DNA of 64,000 nt from Haematococcus lacustris (lineage: Eukaryota > Chlorophyta > Chlorophyceae > Chlamydomonadales > Haematococcaceae): the NCBI GenBank assembly GCA_030144725.1, contig JASKMD010000001.1, positions 3,279,015-3,343,014 of the forward strand, read 5' to 3'. The notes beneath the pieces are model-generated. The model saw nothing but the letters and a program-made list of their open reading frames with translations, was not told where the DNA came from and made no database searches. Shown piece by piece: positions 21,701 through 33,100 of this stretch (the stretch's first letter is position 1; every line of letters begins with the position of its first letter). The position numbers were made by a program, and so were the translations under genes.

Positions 21701-23944
21701 GCCAAGAGCTGATGGTTGTGATGATAACGATGGTGGTGGTGACCATGAGGATGATGATGGTTATATTGGTGACAATGAGGATGATAGTCATGATGAGGGT
21801 GGTGATGGTGGTGGTGGTGGTGGTGATGATGCTCTGGTGTTGCGTCTGCTCACAAGGGTTTGCACTGTGTGTGGGTTCTGATTGAGGACAGAAGACATGT
21901 CACAAGTTCACGAGTCACTGCAAGCATACAGGTCCCAGGGGGAGGGCCTGGCAGACTCTGTGCCAGCACGCCGTGTGGCTCAAGCCAGCGCTGACTGCTC
22001 CCTCAGCCTGATATTTGAGCCCACCTTAGCCCGAACCTGATACCTAAGCCCAGATGCGCCTGATGAGCCTGATGCCTGAGCTCCACATGAGCCTGATACC
22101 AAAGCCCACATGCACCTACTTAAGCCCACTTGAGCCTGATACCTCACCCTGAGCCTACCAGCCAATGCATGGCATGGGTATGGCCGGCCAGCACCCCTGT
22201 AGCACGTTAGAAGGGGTGTGCAGCAGCTCATACAACTCATTGCCAGTACCCTTCAGGGACATGGGCACACTCTGCTCTGGCCAAATGCTCGACTGCGGCT
22301 GAGATCTGGGCCCACCTGACTGCTGCTGCGACCCGGGCCTGCCTGACTGCTGCTAGGACCTGGGCTCACCTAAATGCCGCTAAGACCTGGGCCCACCTAA
22401 ATGCTGCTCACCTGACTGCTGCTCACCTGACTGCTGCTCACCTGACTGCTGCTCACCTGACTGCTGCTAGGACCTGGGCACACCTGAATGCCGCTAAGGC
22501 CTGGGCCCACCTGACTGCTGCTCACCTGGCTGCAGGCATACACTCCTGATGGGCAGGTGCTAGTGGTGGCCACCAGCAACCCAGTGGGGTTGGAGCAGTA
22601 CATGCAGGTGTGGCTTGCATGCCGGTTGCCTTCTCAGTGCTCTCTCAGTGTCGACTATGACCCAGCCTGGACACAACGTCAAGCAGGCACATTAACCTGC
22701 CTGGCGTGCCGTGGCACTTGTGGGTGGTCAGCTCGAGGGGATTCCCTACTGAGCACTGCCTGCTCTCTGCTTTCAGACCTTCAGCTGTCTTCTTAGAGCC
22801 TTCTCACCTGTCTTCTTAGAGCCTGTGAACCTGTCTTCTTACAGCCTATTGCTCTGTCTTCTTAGAGCCTTTTCAGCTGTCTTGTCAAAGCCTTCTCAGC
22901 TGTCTTCTTAGAGCCTGTTAATCTGTCTTCTTACAGCCTATCAATCTGTCTTCTTAGAGCCTTCTCAGCTGTCTTCTTATAGCTTTTTCATCTGTGTGCC
23001 ACCTGATGATGCAGCTGCCTGCCTGGCCCCCACAGGCCTCCCGCCAGGCAGCTGTACCTGCTGCTCCCATGTTACGCAGGCAGCGACTGCCTTCCTGAAG
23101 TGGGCCTACAGCACAAAGGAGGAGCAGGCGGCTCAGGCGCGGTCGCAGGCCTACATCACAGCCCAGCTGGCTGCCTCCCGGAGGCTAGCGACTGTGAGAG
23201 CCCCACACCTGCCTTGCTGGCCCCTGGCTGCAGTCAGCAGCCACTGTGATGCTGGATGTGACACTTGCCTGTGATACTAACTGTGATACTTAGAGCAGTC
23301 GGCAGCCATTGTGTGCTGGCCTTGCTAGGGCATGTGTCATGCATTGCAACCCGGTGGCATTGAGGCACCCCGTGCTTTCCAGCAAGCAGCACCCAGGTCA
23401 CCACTGGCACTTGGCCCAATCTTGCTGCTCAGGAACGTTCCCCTCCTCCTCCATATCGTGTCTTACCACCTGGCATTTCCCATCATTGTCACCAACTACT
23501 CAGCGTTTTCACTACATGGGCTCAAGGCTGTTAATGTCGCATGCACTTACCCAGCCATGCAATTCGCCCTTCAAGAGCATTGTGCGTCAACTGTATCTGG
23601 GGTGTAAGGCATGCAACCCAATTGACAGCATGGATACCAATTGTGCTTGCATGTCCATGCAGCTGCTCGACCACACCGCGTGGAAGAAGGCAGCGCCACC
23701 TGCCATCACACAGCAGGGCTCCGCCTGTCAGGCCTGGCCTGGCCCAGCACCACTGGAGGCACAGGCTGACCCGCACCCAGCCATCATGCCCAAGGCCAGC
23801 CTGCACCAGCGCCTAGCTGTGGAGCAGCAACCCTCACAGGCCCTGGGCTCTGATGTCAGTGCAGGGCTGTGGCCCCACCACAGCATGCAGAGCGCAGTGC
23901 AACAGCTGCTGCAGCGCAATGCAGAGCTGCTGCAGCGCTTGTGA
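18759..23944 (+). CDS. C5orf34-like protein, copy 1
   Basis: Six exons join in phase: 18759-20116, 20859-21027, 21445-21567, 22536-22607, 23080-23193 and 23555-23944 (TGA), giving about 741 residues; human C5orf34 is about 640. The N-terminus has 'DGRLKANFSDNSILLVNPSG', a strand pattern like the DUF4524 polo-box-like domain. The C-terminal half has GTFAAYADGRVRVVFVDRT, YTPDGQVLVVATSNP and TAFLKWAYSTKEEQ. It ends with a helix, SAVQQLLQRNAELLQRL. This matches my memory of DUF4520, the C-terminal domain of the C5orf34 family. The molecular role of that family is poorly known. ATG 18759 fits the family's short N-terminus; the frame is also open upstream. It lies 440 bp downstream of the ePHD gene on the same strand. 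Confidence 0.7.
20370..20570. repeat. AGCTACACACAGCTACCAGG repeats, intron 1 of the C5orf34-like gene
   Basis: Imperfect repeats of 'cagctacacacagctac' and 'ccaggcagctgcagctac'. The equivalent array in R2 (about 46425-46570) has a different arrangement. Low complexity, intronic. Confidence 0.7.
21715..21835. repeat. GATGATGGTGGTG microsatellite, intron 3
   Basis: A GATGGTGGTG/GATGATGAGG array lies in an intron of the C5orf34-like gene. The R2 equivalent (about 45150-45250) is shorter and differently arranged. Confidence 0.75.
22015..22165. repeat. 'gagcctgatacctaagcccac' repeats, intron 3
   Basis: Several imperfect copies of a 20-30 bp unit containing gagcctgatacc and aagcccacatg. The same array is present in R2 at about 44820-44960. 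Confidence 0.7.
22300..22530. repeat. CACCTGACTGCTGCT minisatellite, intron 3
   Basis: Units of about 15-30 bp of the form 'cacctgactgctgct(aggacctgggc)'. The perfect 15-bp core is repeated four times at about 22404-22468 in R1 and three times in R2 (about 44517-44565), so copy number is variable. Confidence 0.8.
22790..22990. repeat. TGTCTTCTTAGAGCCT minisatellite, intron 4
   Basis: About nine imperfect 22-25 bp units of 'ctgtcttcttagagccttctcac' lie between exons 4 and 5 of the C5orf34-like gene. R2 carries the same array at about 43995-44200. Each unit contains a pyrimidine tract followed by AG, so it resembles a string of splice acceptors. Confidence 0.8.
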
Positions 23945-25597
23945 GAAGGAGTGGGGGGTCCCGCCGTGGCTCAGGCCACCTCCGCCTGACGTCCTCACGC
24001 TGCTGCAGCCTCCAGAAGCTGCGTGATGTGGTCCAGGTGCCCAGCGTCTCAGCTGCTCGGCAGCCTGTTTCAGATGTCACGCTTGTCTGATTGCACTAGT
24101 CCACATGAGTCAGCTTCTTAGCACTGCTATCACCTCTGTGGCTTTAGTGGAAGGTAGGCACCGGCGGACTGGCAGCGGTTCAATCTGGTATCAGGAGTGC
24201 AGTTAGGCTGGTGCATAGTTACATCAACTTGACAGCACCAACATGGCCTACACATACTGGCAGGGATTGGGCGATGACATCAGCCGCGGTTGGCAGTGTA
24301 GATGGCAATTCGTGCAACTCTCGAAATGAACATGGGACAGGGTGTTGCCTGTTGACAATCTCCCTCGATCACAGCTTCCGCTCTATAGCTTCATTGGTAA
24401 CCCTTGATGCCTACACACCCCGGTTCTGGTGGCACATGCCGTTCCCTGACCACTGAGCTCCTCGTCAAAACTAAGAGCGTGATGCTTGAAAAGCTCCCAG
24501 CCTGATAAAGCAACCACTGAGCTGGCTAGTCCGGGGTGGCTTGGTTCTTGAGCTGGTGCGATGAAGTGCACAGGGCAACAAAGACATGCCTGTGCATGTA
24601 TCCCGCATGTGAAACAGGGTGCGACCGAGGATGCTTCAATGTGATTGTAGCTGAGTGAGATTACCCACAGCCCAACATGTTGTTCCTTGTTGCATAAGTT
24701 TTGTTGGCCTGTTCCTAGTTCAACCCACATGTTTGGAGCATGCCCCTTGACCTGGTCGCTAATAGCTCATTGGCGACGACTGCATAACGACATCACATGG
24801 TCCTATGCAGCGTGCTCTAGTGCTGATAGAACACACAGAATGGCGCAACATACCACAGAGTAGAAAGCATGGTCCCGCTTTGTGCATGGGCGTGTGCACA
24901 CTGCTGTGTGCCGGTATGTGAAATAGGCTCCAACAAGATGAATGCAAGGGAGTGGAGTAGTGTACCATTTCCTCTGTCCTTTCCCCTGTCTAGCTCTTGC
25001 CCCTACAGCATGTCTTCACTGCTGGCTGCAGATCCGACAGGCTAGGTGTCCGGGTAAGGAAGCAGGGTGATCTGGCCGCCGCCCTTGGCCTCCAACACCA
25101 CCTGTTGTGCTGCTTCCCGAGGAGCCCTGAGGGCTGGCACTGCTGAGCATACAGCCTGCAGCGCCAGCAGTCGGGGAGGGCCAGAAAAACAAGGTGGCGT
25201 GCACTGCTTTGGCCATTAGCCGTCAGGCTGCTTAGTTGCCCTCCTACTCTTTGGGTTTGGATTTTCTGCGGGTCTGGGATGTTATGAACTGCGTGGCTAG
25301 GTGCGCTAACAAAGGTGCACACGGACGCAAAACGAACCTGCAGCGCCTATGGAGCTGGGCAACTCTAGTCACACACCTAGCCTGTGACGCATGCAAGCTC
25401 ATGGTCCCTCTCCCTAAACCGTATGCTCAGAGCTGAGTTTGCATCGGTGATGTTAATGTCCAGTGCTGCGACGAATAATGAAAAAGGTCCCATGAGAGGG
25501 GTGAGCAGGTGACAGCAGTCTGGGCGATACTGGTGCCTAGATTGTGGTTGCGGCAGCATGCTGGTTGCTCGGCATTGTCGGCATGTCACAGGCATTG
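23945..25597. other. Interval between the convergent C5orf34-like and ABA4-like genes, R1
   Basis: No convincing exon. It aligns imperfectly with R2 (41324-43042), with several indels. About 24590-24735 is an insertion relative to R2 and resembles 53022-53128 on the other strand. About 25210-25440 has no counterpart in R2. A minus-strand frame near 25020-25150 (QVVLEAKGGGQITLLPYPDT) is also present in R2 near 41960-42050 and could be part of an unrecognised exon. Confidence 0.4.
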
Positions 25598-28500
25598 CTA
25601 CAATGATGTGGTGGCACAGCACAATAAATAGAAACCAGTAACAAAAGAATCAAAAACATGAAACAATTCCCATGAGAGTGGCTTCTGCATGGCGGGCCAG
25701 CGGGGTGATGTTCAAGTGAGGCTGGGAGCTGCGTACCCACCTTGGTGGCCCAATGGGCTAAGAGGCCTAGGGGCCCCAGCAGCCAGGCAAGCAGCAGGCT
25801 GACCCGGGTGGGTGTCTGGGATCTCAAACCTGCGGCCAGACCGTTGCCATGCCCTCCCATGCGCTGTGCCTTGCCCACTCTGTTTGATGGGAGTGGTTTG
25901 TGGTAAGGGTGCTGATGGTGGGGTCAATGATGCCAAACCCGTTACAGCGTCAAGGGGAGGGCATGAACCAGGTGGGGGTCAGCAGTGGTGCAGTGGATGA
26001 GGGGGAGGCGCAGTGGACCATCTGTTGGGAAGACTAAGCTGGCAGACCTGGCTCAAGGGTAATCAGGCATACCCTTTGGCCCTTGCCGCCCTTGCTGCCC
26101 ACTCCCCTTGTCACCGGTTCCCCCTTGCAGGCCCCCCTCCCCTCCCACCGCCCACCCTCCCCTGCAGCCCCTCCTCTTCAGCTGCCTGGCCCCCCTGCAG
26201 CCTCATGCAGCTTCTCTCACCTTCCAGGTATATCTGGCGCCCAAGAAACAGGTTGATGCTGAGCACGTGCCCGACCAGGGAGGCGGCAGTGGCTGGCTGG
26301 CTGAACAGTTGGGCGATGGCGGGCAGGCGGGGGAAGAACTGAGGCTTGAACCCTCCTGCAACAGCAGCAGGGGTTGGGGCAGGCTTTTGGATGGTGGTGA
26401 TGATGCGCCCCCGTGCGCCTGATGCAGACCCCCTCCCCCTTCCCTCTCTCCCCGCCCACAACCCTGCCCAGCCAGTCGGCATGGACTGAGACCATGTTAA
26501 TCGTGACTTTGGCTCTGACTTAGGTTTAGAGCCTGACTCGGAGTCTAAATCTTATTGAGAATCTGACTCAGAGTTTGGCTCAAACAGAGAGTCTGACTCG
26601 GGGGCTGAATCAGACTCTGACTCAGCTGACTGACGGAGGCTGACTCGGAGGCTGACTCAGGTGACTCGGAGGCTGACTCAGACTCGGAGGCTGACTCAGC
26701 TGACTGACGGAGCATGACTCAGAGCCAGCCTGCCAGCCCACCCTTCAGCCACCCAGTGCCTGAACCGCAGCCCTCCACCCCCCACCCCCCGCACCAGCTG
26801 GGCCACGCCCTGCCCCCTGACAGCACAGACCTGTTGCTGCTGAGGCAGCTGAAGGAGGTCTGCTGGTGGTTTGCCAGCCCCAACAAAGCTAGCGGGCTAC
26901 CACCAAGCTGCAGCTCTGTCTACCGCCAGTCACTCTCGCCAAAGCTGCCACCCGCCCTGCCAAACTGCCAGCGCCCTGACAAACTTGGCCACACTCGCCA
27001 AAGCTGCCACCCTGTCCTCAAGCCTGTTTCTAATGACCCCAGCAAAGTGCCATCTCGGGCGCATGCGCCTACACCTCCACCCTGTCCTCAAGCCCGCTTT
27101 CAAAGACCCCAGCGCCACCTCCACGCACCCTGACCCCTTACAGCACAAACGCTCTGATGCTGATGCAGCTGAATGAGTTGCTGCTATTGGTGTGCCAACT
27201 CCAGCAATCTAGCGGTCTATTCTAGCTGCAGCGCACGCCAACACCTCAACTCTGTTCTCAAGCCTGTCTTTGATGACCAGGACCAGCAACCAGGACAGGC
27301 TGGTCAAGCTGGCCAAGGAGCTTCAGGCAGCTTGACACTACACAGGCTGAGGGAGGGTGCGGGAGAGCTGGGGGGCGGGGCTGGGGGGCTGAGGGAGGCA
27401 GCACTCCAGCTGGTCAGCTGGTCAGCACCAAGCACCCAGCTGAGCGGGGCACCTCTCCAGGAGAACATCTCCGCCAATCCCAACAAGCTAGCGGCTTCCA
27501 GCCAGCGCAGTGCCCTCAAGCCTGCTCCAGACGACCCCAGCAACCAGGACCTGCTGGCCAAGCAGCTGGAGCTGTCCTCTCGGCTGCTTTAGGTGACCTG
27601 AGCAACCAGGACCTGCTGGCCAAGCGGGGTCAGGGGCTGCTGCTGGCCCCTGTGGTGGGCTTGCAGTCACCACGGCCTGTGCTCAGGCTTGCAGCTTCAA
27701 GCCCTGCGCGAGCTGAGCTCCAGCTGCCAAAGCTGGCCAGGCTGCAGGAGCTGAATAGTACCTAGCCAAGGTGGCAAGGTACTAGCATTGCAACACCATC
27801 AGCGCGCACTCCATGCAGTCAGTGCATGGTGCAGCACTTGTACGACACAGGCCAGTGCTGGGGTGCTGGTGGAAGACCTCGAGCTGCCCTGACCCTGGTC
27901 CTGAGCCTGACCCTAAGCCTGATCCTGAGCCTGACCCTAAGCCTGAGCCTGAGCCTGATCCTGACACTAAGCCTGACCCTGGTCCTGAGCCTGACGCCTA
28001 AGCCTGATCCCGAGCCTGATCCTGACCCTAAGCCTAAGCCTGAGCCTGATCGTGACAGCTAAGCCTGATCCTGATCCTGACCCTAAGCCTGAGCCTGCCA
28101 GCCTGAGCCTAAGCCTAAGCCTAAGCCTGATCGCTGATCCTGACCCTAAGCCTGATCCTGATCCTGATCCTGAGCCCTAAGCCTGATCCTGATCCTGATC
28201 CTAAGCACTGATCCTGATCCTGACCCTAAGCCTGATCCTGATCCTGACCCTAAGCCTGAGCCTAAGCCTGATCCTGACCCTAAGCCTGATCCTGATCCTA
28301 AGCCTAAGCCTGATCCTGACCCTAAGCCTGATCCTGACTCCTGACTCCTGACCCTAAGCCTGATCCTGACCCTGATCCTGATCCTGAGCCTGGCCCTAAG
28401 CCTGAGCCTGAGACTCATGGCCTGGCCCACAAGCAGAGCGGCTTGTCGAGCCAGACGCCAAGGCAGGGCACGGCTAGACAAGTCTGGCCATACCGAGGGA

Positions 28501-29600
28501 TTCAGTTTGCTGGGATGGTGTCAGCGCAGCCCAGGCAGCGCAGCCCCGGCCCGGGCCAGGGTAGGGTAGGGTAGGTAGCCACACCACGGGTTGGAGTTCG
28601 CTGGGATGGTGGACAACGACAAATGGTGTGCGCAGCGAGCGTGCTGCAAAGTGCGAGCGGTGTGCAAGGGGGTGAAGTGTTGGGAGGTGGTAAGAAGGCA
28701 AAGAGTAGAAACCAACTGATTGAAACCCGAGGTGCCATGTCCAAGCCAAGCTAGTGGCACCATGTCAGCCAGCCTGTGTGCCTTGTGTGCATTACTGCAG
28801 GTGGAGGAGGAGATGGCTGAGGTGTCATGGGAGCGTCACAAGTCAGGGCATCGGCACCTGAGCTGGGTGTGGCGCTGACGCAGTGCTGCAGGCCTGCTGC
28901 AGGCCCAGAGGGCAAAGACCAGCGGCGGGGCCCGGGTGGTGCTGGTGAATGAGTTCCGCACCACCCGGGTCAGCCTAGTAGTGACTGGCCAGCAGCCCTG
29001 TGAGGAGCAGCTGGACCATGGGCAGCCCACCAGGCCTGCAGCCTGGAAGCTTTGACCAGGGCAGGTGCACCACCGCCTGCTGCGCACAGCTGTGAAGCTG
29101 TAGGGAGCAAGGTGCTGCCACCCATCATGGAGCCAGCAGTGTGACCAGTCAGTCCCGGGCCTAGTGTGGTGCTCCCACAGCTCCCCCACAGCCAGGCAGT
29201 CACACAAGCAGCAGCCTCAGGGCCTGGTGCACACCAGCCATAACCAGCATGCAACACGCAACAGCATGGCGCCAGTGCTACTGACCTGACAAGCCTTCCT
29301 GCAGGCTGCCTGGGAACAGGATGGACAAGGTGTCGGGGGTCCAAGAGTAGGCAAGCAGCCCAAGGTAGATGAGGGCCACTGGAGCAAAGACCCACAAGGA
29401 CGTCATGAGCTGTTGCACGGCCCGCAGCCTTGGGGTGAGGACCATCTGCAACCGCCCAGCAAGGATGCCTGGGCGGGCGCCCGGAGCAGCTCTGGGATGC
29501 CGTGTCTGCCATCGCAGAAGCAAAATGGAACGCAACGCACCGACAGGAAGAGCACGAGCGTGTAAGCAGCGCCCGCCATCATCGCGTAGGACGCCGGCAA
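25598..29600 (-). CDS. ABA4-like plastid membrane protein (DUF4281 family)
   Basis: Minus-strand exons join in phase: about 29590-29541, 29445-29286, 26355-26221, 25829-25741, and probably 25684-25598 (TAG). The reading is AAYTLVLFLS, MVLTPRLRAVQQLMTS, FAPVALIYLGLLAYSWTPDT, GGFKPQFFPRLPAIAQLF, ASLVGHVLSINLFLGRQIYL, then TPTRVSLLLAWLLGPLGLLA. This follows ABA4 (DUF4281): a 'SWTP-TL' segment, a helix ending in 'LF-GR-IY--G', then 'TR-SLLL---GPLGLL-H--TK'. ABA4 is a thylakoid/envelope multi-pass protein needed for neoxanthin formation in plants. The exact activity here is inferred. Sequence before exon 1 is Arg/Ala-rich with few acidic residues, like a transit peptide, but no ATG was fixed. Intron 2 (26356-29285) holds the R boundary, repeats and a TnpB-like relic. 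The last exon is less certain. Confidence 0.75.
26520..26715. repeat. GACTCGGAGGCTGACTCA repeats (R1)
   Basis: Imperfect 6-18 bp repeats built on GACTC(A/G)GAG. The inverted copy in R2 is at 40345-40575, with a different number and order of units. It lies in intron 2 of the ABA4-like gene. Confidence 0.8.
26796..27780. repeat. Degenerate internal duplications outside R
   Basis: A block at 26810-26920 recurs in diverged form at 27129-27235. A motif 'ccctgtcctcaagcctgtttctaatgaccc' recurs near 27010, 27078, 27247 and 27519. Plus-strand frames (PVLKPVSNDPSK, LKPAPDDPSNQDLLAKQLEL) reflect the repeats. I cannot support a gene. It lies within the ABA4-like gene's second intron. Confidence 0.45.
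27890..28415. repeat. CCTGAN/CCTAAG hexamer array
   Basis: About 85 imperfect hexamers of CCTGAC, CCTGAT, CCTGAG and CCTAAG, with occasional 1-2 base indels. It is related in flavour to the GGGTCA array at 10570-14073 (its complement is TGACCC) but is more degenerate. It is intronic in the ABA4-like gene. Confidence 0.9.
28790..29110 (+). pseudogene. TnpB/Fanzor-like transposon protein relic
   Basis: Plus-strand pieces read VEEEMAEVSWERHKSGHR, GADAVLQACCRPRGQR and, in another frame, VVLVNEFRTTRVS followed by GQQPCEEQLDHGQPTRPA. 'V-DE-RTS/T--S' is the conserved motif preceding the zinc finger in TnpB/Fanzor-type RuvC nucleases. The longer wording matches a family I remember as repeated in chlorophycean genomes. 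Stops and frame changes (for example TAA/TGA near 28877 and 29054) show it is dead. It lies in antisense orientation within an ABA4-like intron. Confidence 0.55.
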
Positions 29601-30133
29601 GGGCAGGACCGGCGGGTGGAGAGCCCGGCGTGCAGTACACAACCTCCGCGCGTGTGTGCCCGCAATTCTTTCTCTGATGCTTGCTTTTGACCCGGCACTA
29701 TCCTCTCGGGTTGGCTGTTATTCGATGGCAACCACGGCTGCGCATTGACTAGTTGGACATCTTCTATAAGGTTCAAGCCCACAGCTCCTCAATGGGGCTG
29801 CTGCAAGGCTCTTGTGGTACTTTGCTATCGCGTGACATGCACTCTGCGTCGAGGAGATGCATTGGCACAAGAGCGGCGAGTGGAACTCCGCAGTTGCACG
29901 TCCCACAGCCCAAGCTTTAAAATGTCAGCAAAAAGCGTTCAATATATAAGGACAATGCATCTTGAGCCAGCCCTTCTTATCAGAATATAATGGTTAAGGT
30001 TTAGAGGTGGTAGATGCCTGTAGGTTGGACACGATCATATGGGTTGTCAGGCCATAGCCACGTTTGCATCCGAATTGATTTGCACAGAACATAGTGCCCC
30101 CTTACAGCTGTACTAGGCATTTATCTCTACCAG
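29601..30133. other. Intergenic interval between ABA4-like and the plus-strand gene
   Basis: The two flanking genes are transcribed away from each other, so this should be a shared bidirectional promoter region (inference). It becomes AT-richer after 29900 (for example 'caatatataagg' at 29940, TATA-like). Upstream ABA4 exon(s) could also lie here. No other feature seen. Confidence 0.4.
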
Positions 30134-33100
30134 GATAGTCTATATGGCCATTGGTGCCTTGCACTTGCATTGACCGGCAACAAGTCACGCGCCCAGCTTT
30201 TGTATCGATATCGCCAAGTGTACGCTGCGTATAAGAACACCGGTGCCGTCATGCCAGACTTAGAAGGGCTGGTCACGAGAGTGGACACGCGCCCCATCCA
30301 GCAGCTACACAGTATCACTACGGTGCGGAGTGCGCATCCCAACATCCCCGCTGTTCTATTCGCTGCATGGCATGTTGGCTGTCCCATTCGAGCAGCTCGT
30401 GTTTCATTTGCGCTGCTTCTGCACAGCTTGAGGATATACGGACTGAGCGCTTGCTGTCCACCCTGGAGGCTGCATCCCATGCATCAAAGCTACCAGACAT
30501 CAGGACAGCACCAGAGAAGCATGCAACAGCACTGGATGCGATACACCAGCGAGAGGCCAAGGTGGTTGGCGTGTATCCATTTAGCACTATTGTCTGCGCT
30601 GCAGCCCACAGTCACAAGCCCCTCACTCACAGCAGGCTAAGCAACGAAGGTCACCAGTGGCGTTGGCGCGTCAGCAGCTGTCAGCAGACATCACCCAGCG
30701 AATGGATGCAACTGTGCAAAACTGCCGCATTGCTCGGGACAACAGATCCTACCGCCTCAACTCCTTGGGTCAGTGCCAAAGCAAAAGGTTCACCAAATGC
30801 AGCCCATCATGCACTGTCATGTTCCCCCATCTCGCGTCACACTATGCCCTCGCATCCATGCTTCACACTTCCCCTCTCACCACTGCCGCCACCTTTGCCT
30901 CAGGCGTGTTTGAGGCGGACCAAAATGAAGTGCGCAGCCGGTCCATGATGCGTGTCAGCCTGCGCAAGGAGTTGAGCACTGCCAGCATGCGCCTACCGCA
31001 GCCACAGAAGGTCAGGCTGCGCACCTGGTATGGAGAAACCAGACTCTAGGTTGGGGTCCGGACAAACCAGACTTCACAATGGGGTCATGACAGACCAGAC
31101 TCTAGGAAGGGTCGGCCTGATGAGGGGCGGGGCTGATGAGGGGCAAGCCCTTGTGAGAGCAGCAGCAGCAGCATCAGTGCTGGGACCGCACCCTGCACTA
31201 CTGATGCAAGTCCGCGAAAGGGGATTAGGGTCGGGGCAGGTGTCTGAAAGAGATAGGTGGATGACTCCTCAGGTGCTCCCAGCTCTGCTGTTGCATGCTC
31301 CCATACTCCCATGTGGGGAGCAAGGTGGCACCTTCCCTTCCGCCTTCAAACCTGACCTCACAGCTCCCTGACAGCCTGAAGGCCCACCTAGCCTCACCCA
31401 CCATCACCGCCCTCCCCCTGCCCTGCCCAGCTTGCAGCCCCTCTCCACACCCCTACGTCACCCTACACCATCCCACCCCACCCCACCCCACCCCACCCCA
31501 GTAGACAACAACAGAGGCTGAGCTTGCACCCCATCTCACCTTATTCCACCCCACCCCAGCCCACCCTACGCGCACCAATAATTCCACCACAGCCCAGACA
31601 CACACAGGTGGCAATCAAAAGCACGGCGCTTGGCACTACACTACACACACAGTCATGCCCACAGCGCCCCATGCCCAACTACATCCAACAATAGCAGAGG
31701 CCGAGGTCGAGCTCAGCTAAGCCAAGCAAGCTCAGCTCGTGGGTTGGTGCTCGCAGGAGGTGAAGCTGAGCCGGCCCGATGATTCCCTCGCCGTGCGATT
31801 AGAGCGAATGTGTGGCCGCGTGATGCGCAGCATCGAGCATGACCCCCGCGCGGTGCGAGGTCCCGCTGCGGGTCACCCCGCTGGCGGCACCCGCCGCATC
31901 TCTTACGCAACGACACAGAGTGAGAAACGTGTGACAATCGTACACATAGCAGGATGGGCAAGGTCAGGAAAGGGCTACAAGCGCATTGGTTGAGGTGCAG
32001 CAGGGGAGGGATATGCTGTAGGAAGCAGGAGAGATGTGGCCATGGCATGAGTGTGGTTTTCCCAGCTTTGCCTTGTGGGTATGACTTGCATGGCTGTGCT
32101 TGCATGTGCATGTGCCACAGATGTTGCCGGAGGGGGAGACCGCCCAGGCGCTTCCTCAGATGCGACGGGGGATGCTGCATCAGAAACCTCCCGGAGCATC
32201 AACCTGACCAGGTGTGACCAGATGTGTGATTAAAAACAAATTGTGACCCGGCCAGCAGAGATGCTGCACCATTAGCGCATGGTTGATGGATGCCATGCAT
32301 GGCGAGTTGACGACTGCCATGGTGCAGGTCACACAGCCTGGTCCACAACACCTCCCTGCCCCATGGTCGGGCCCAGGGGGGGCTGGCCCCTAACCCCTCC
32401 CCATCTCCCACCCAAGGTGACATCACACACTATGTGATTTGTGATGTGTGACGTATGTGTGACATCACACACCATGTAGGTACTTCAGCAGCAACGGCAG
32501 GCAGCAGCAGGGCCTACAGCCAACAGCAGAGGAAAATGGTGGCAGGGCAGCAGCAGCAGGGGATTTGCGGCACAGGGCGGTGGCACACTTCCAATGAATG
32601 TCACACGCACCATCACTTTTCTTGAATCTCGTACGCGCCATGCACAGCCACACTGCCTGAGTGAATCTCCCTTCTCATTTGTAGATCACTTCCACACCCA
32701 TCATCACTGCCCCCCTGCTGCCACTGCCACCACCTGCCGCCCCTGCTGCTGCTGCCACCATCACTGCCCCCCCTGCTGCTGCTGCCACCATTCACTGCCC
32801 CCCCTGCTGCTGCTGCCACCTTCACTGCCCCCCCTGCTGCTGCTGCCACCTTCACTGCCCCCCCTGCTGCCTGCTGCCACCTTCACTGCCCCCCCTGCTG
32901 CTGCTGCCACCTCACCCCCCCATGCAGGACTGTCTGGCCTGCACCTCCATGTACATCTTGCCCACCCTCCCGAGCTTAACCCTCATCCCAGGATTAGCTG
33001 GAGCGGGGCGGCCCCTCGCTCCCCCTCTCCTGGGGCTGCGGGCCTGCTTGCGCTGAGGCGGTCCAGTGGCGTCAGCAGCATTGGTGAGGGAGGGGTGGGG

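Larger units (their letters stand above)
15258..26795 (+). repeat. Segmental duplication R, copy 1 (plus orientation)
   Basis: The whole interval reappears in reverse complement at 40281-51660. The part 15258-18525 appears a third time at 60171-63446. By eye the ePHD/C5orf34 part (15258 to about 24050) is nearly identical among copies. The ABA4 part (about 24100-26795) is clearly more diverged from R2 and has several indels. Small variants in introns group R2 with R3 against R1 (for example near 16605, 16678 and 17290). The right end at 26795 matches the point where copia element A begins in R2. Confidence 0.9.

Noticed and set aside
22404..22468. CRISPR-like array in the CACCTGACTGCTGCT repeats
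   Set aside because: Direct 15-bp units with no unique spacers, inside a eukaryotic intron: an ordinary minisatellite.
26714..27592. Plus-strand Pro/Ser-rich coding gene
   Set aside because: Frames follow degenerate repeats, change between repeat units, and lie in the ABA4-like gene's intron on the opposite strand.
31713..32180. Minus-strand ORF opposite exons of the unknown gene
   Set aside because: Plus-strand exons here have consistent splice phases; the minus frame is a shadow.
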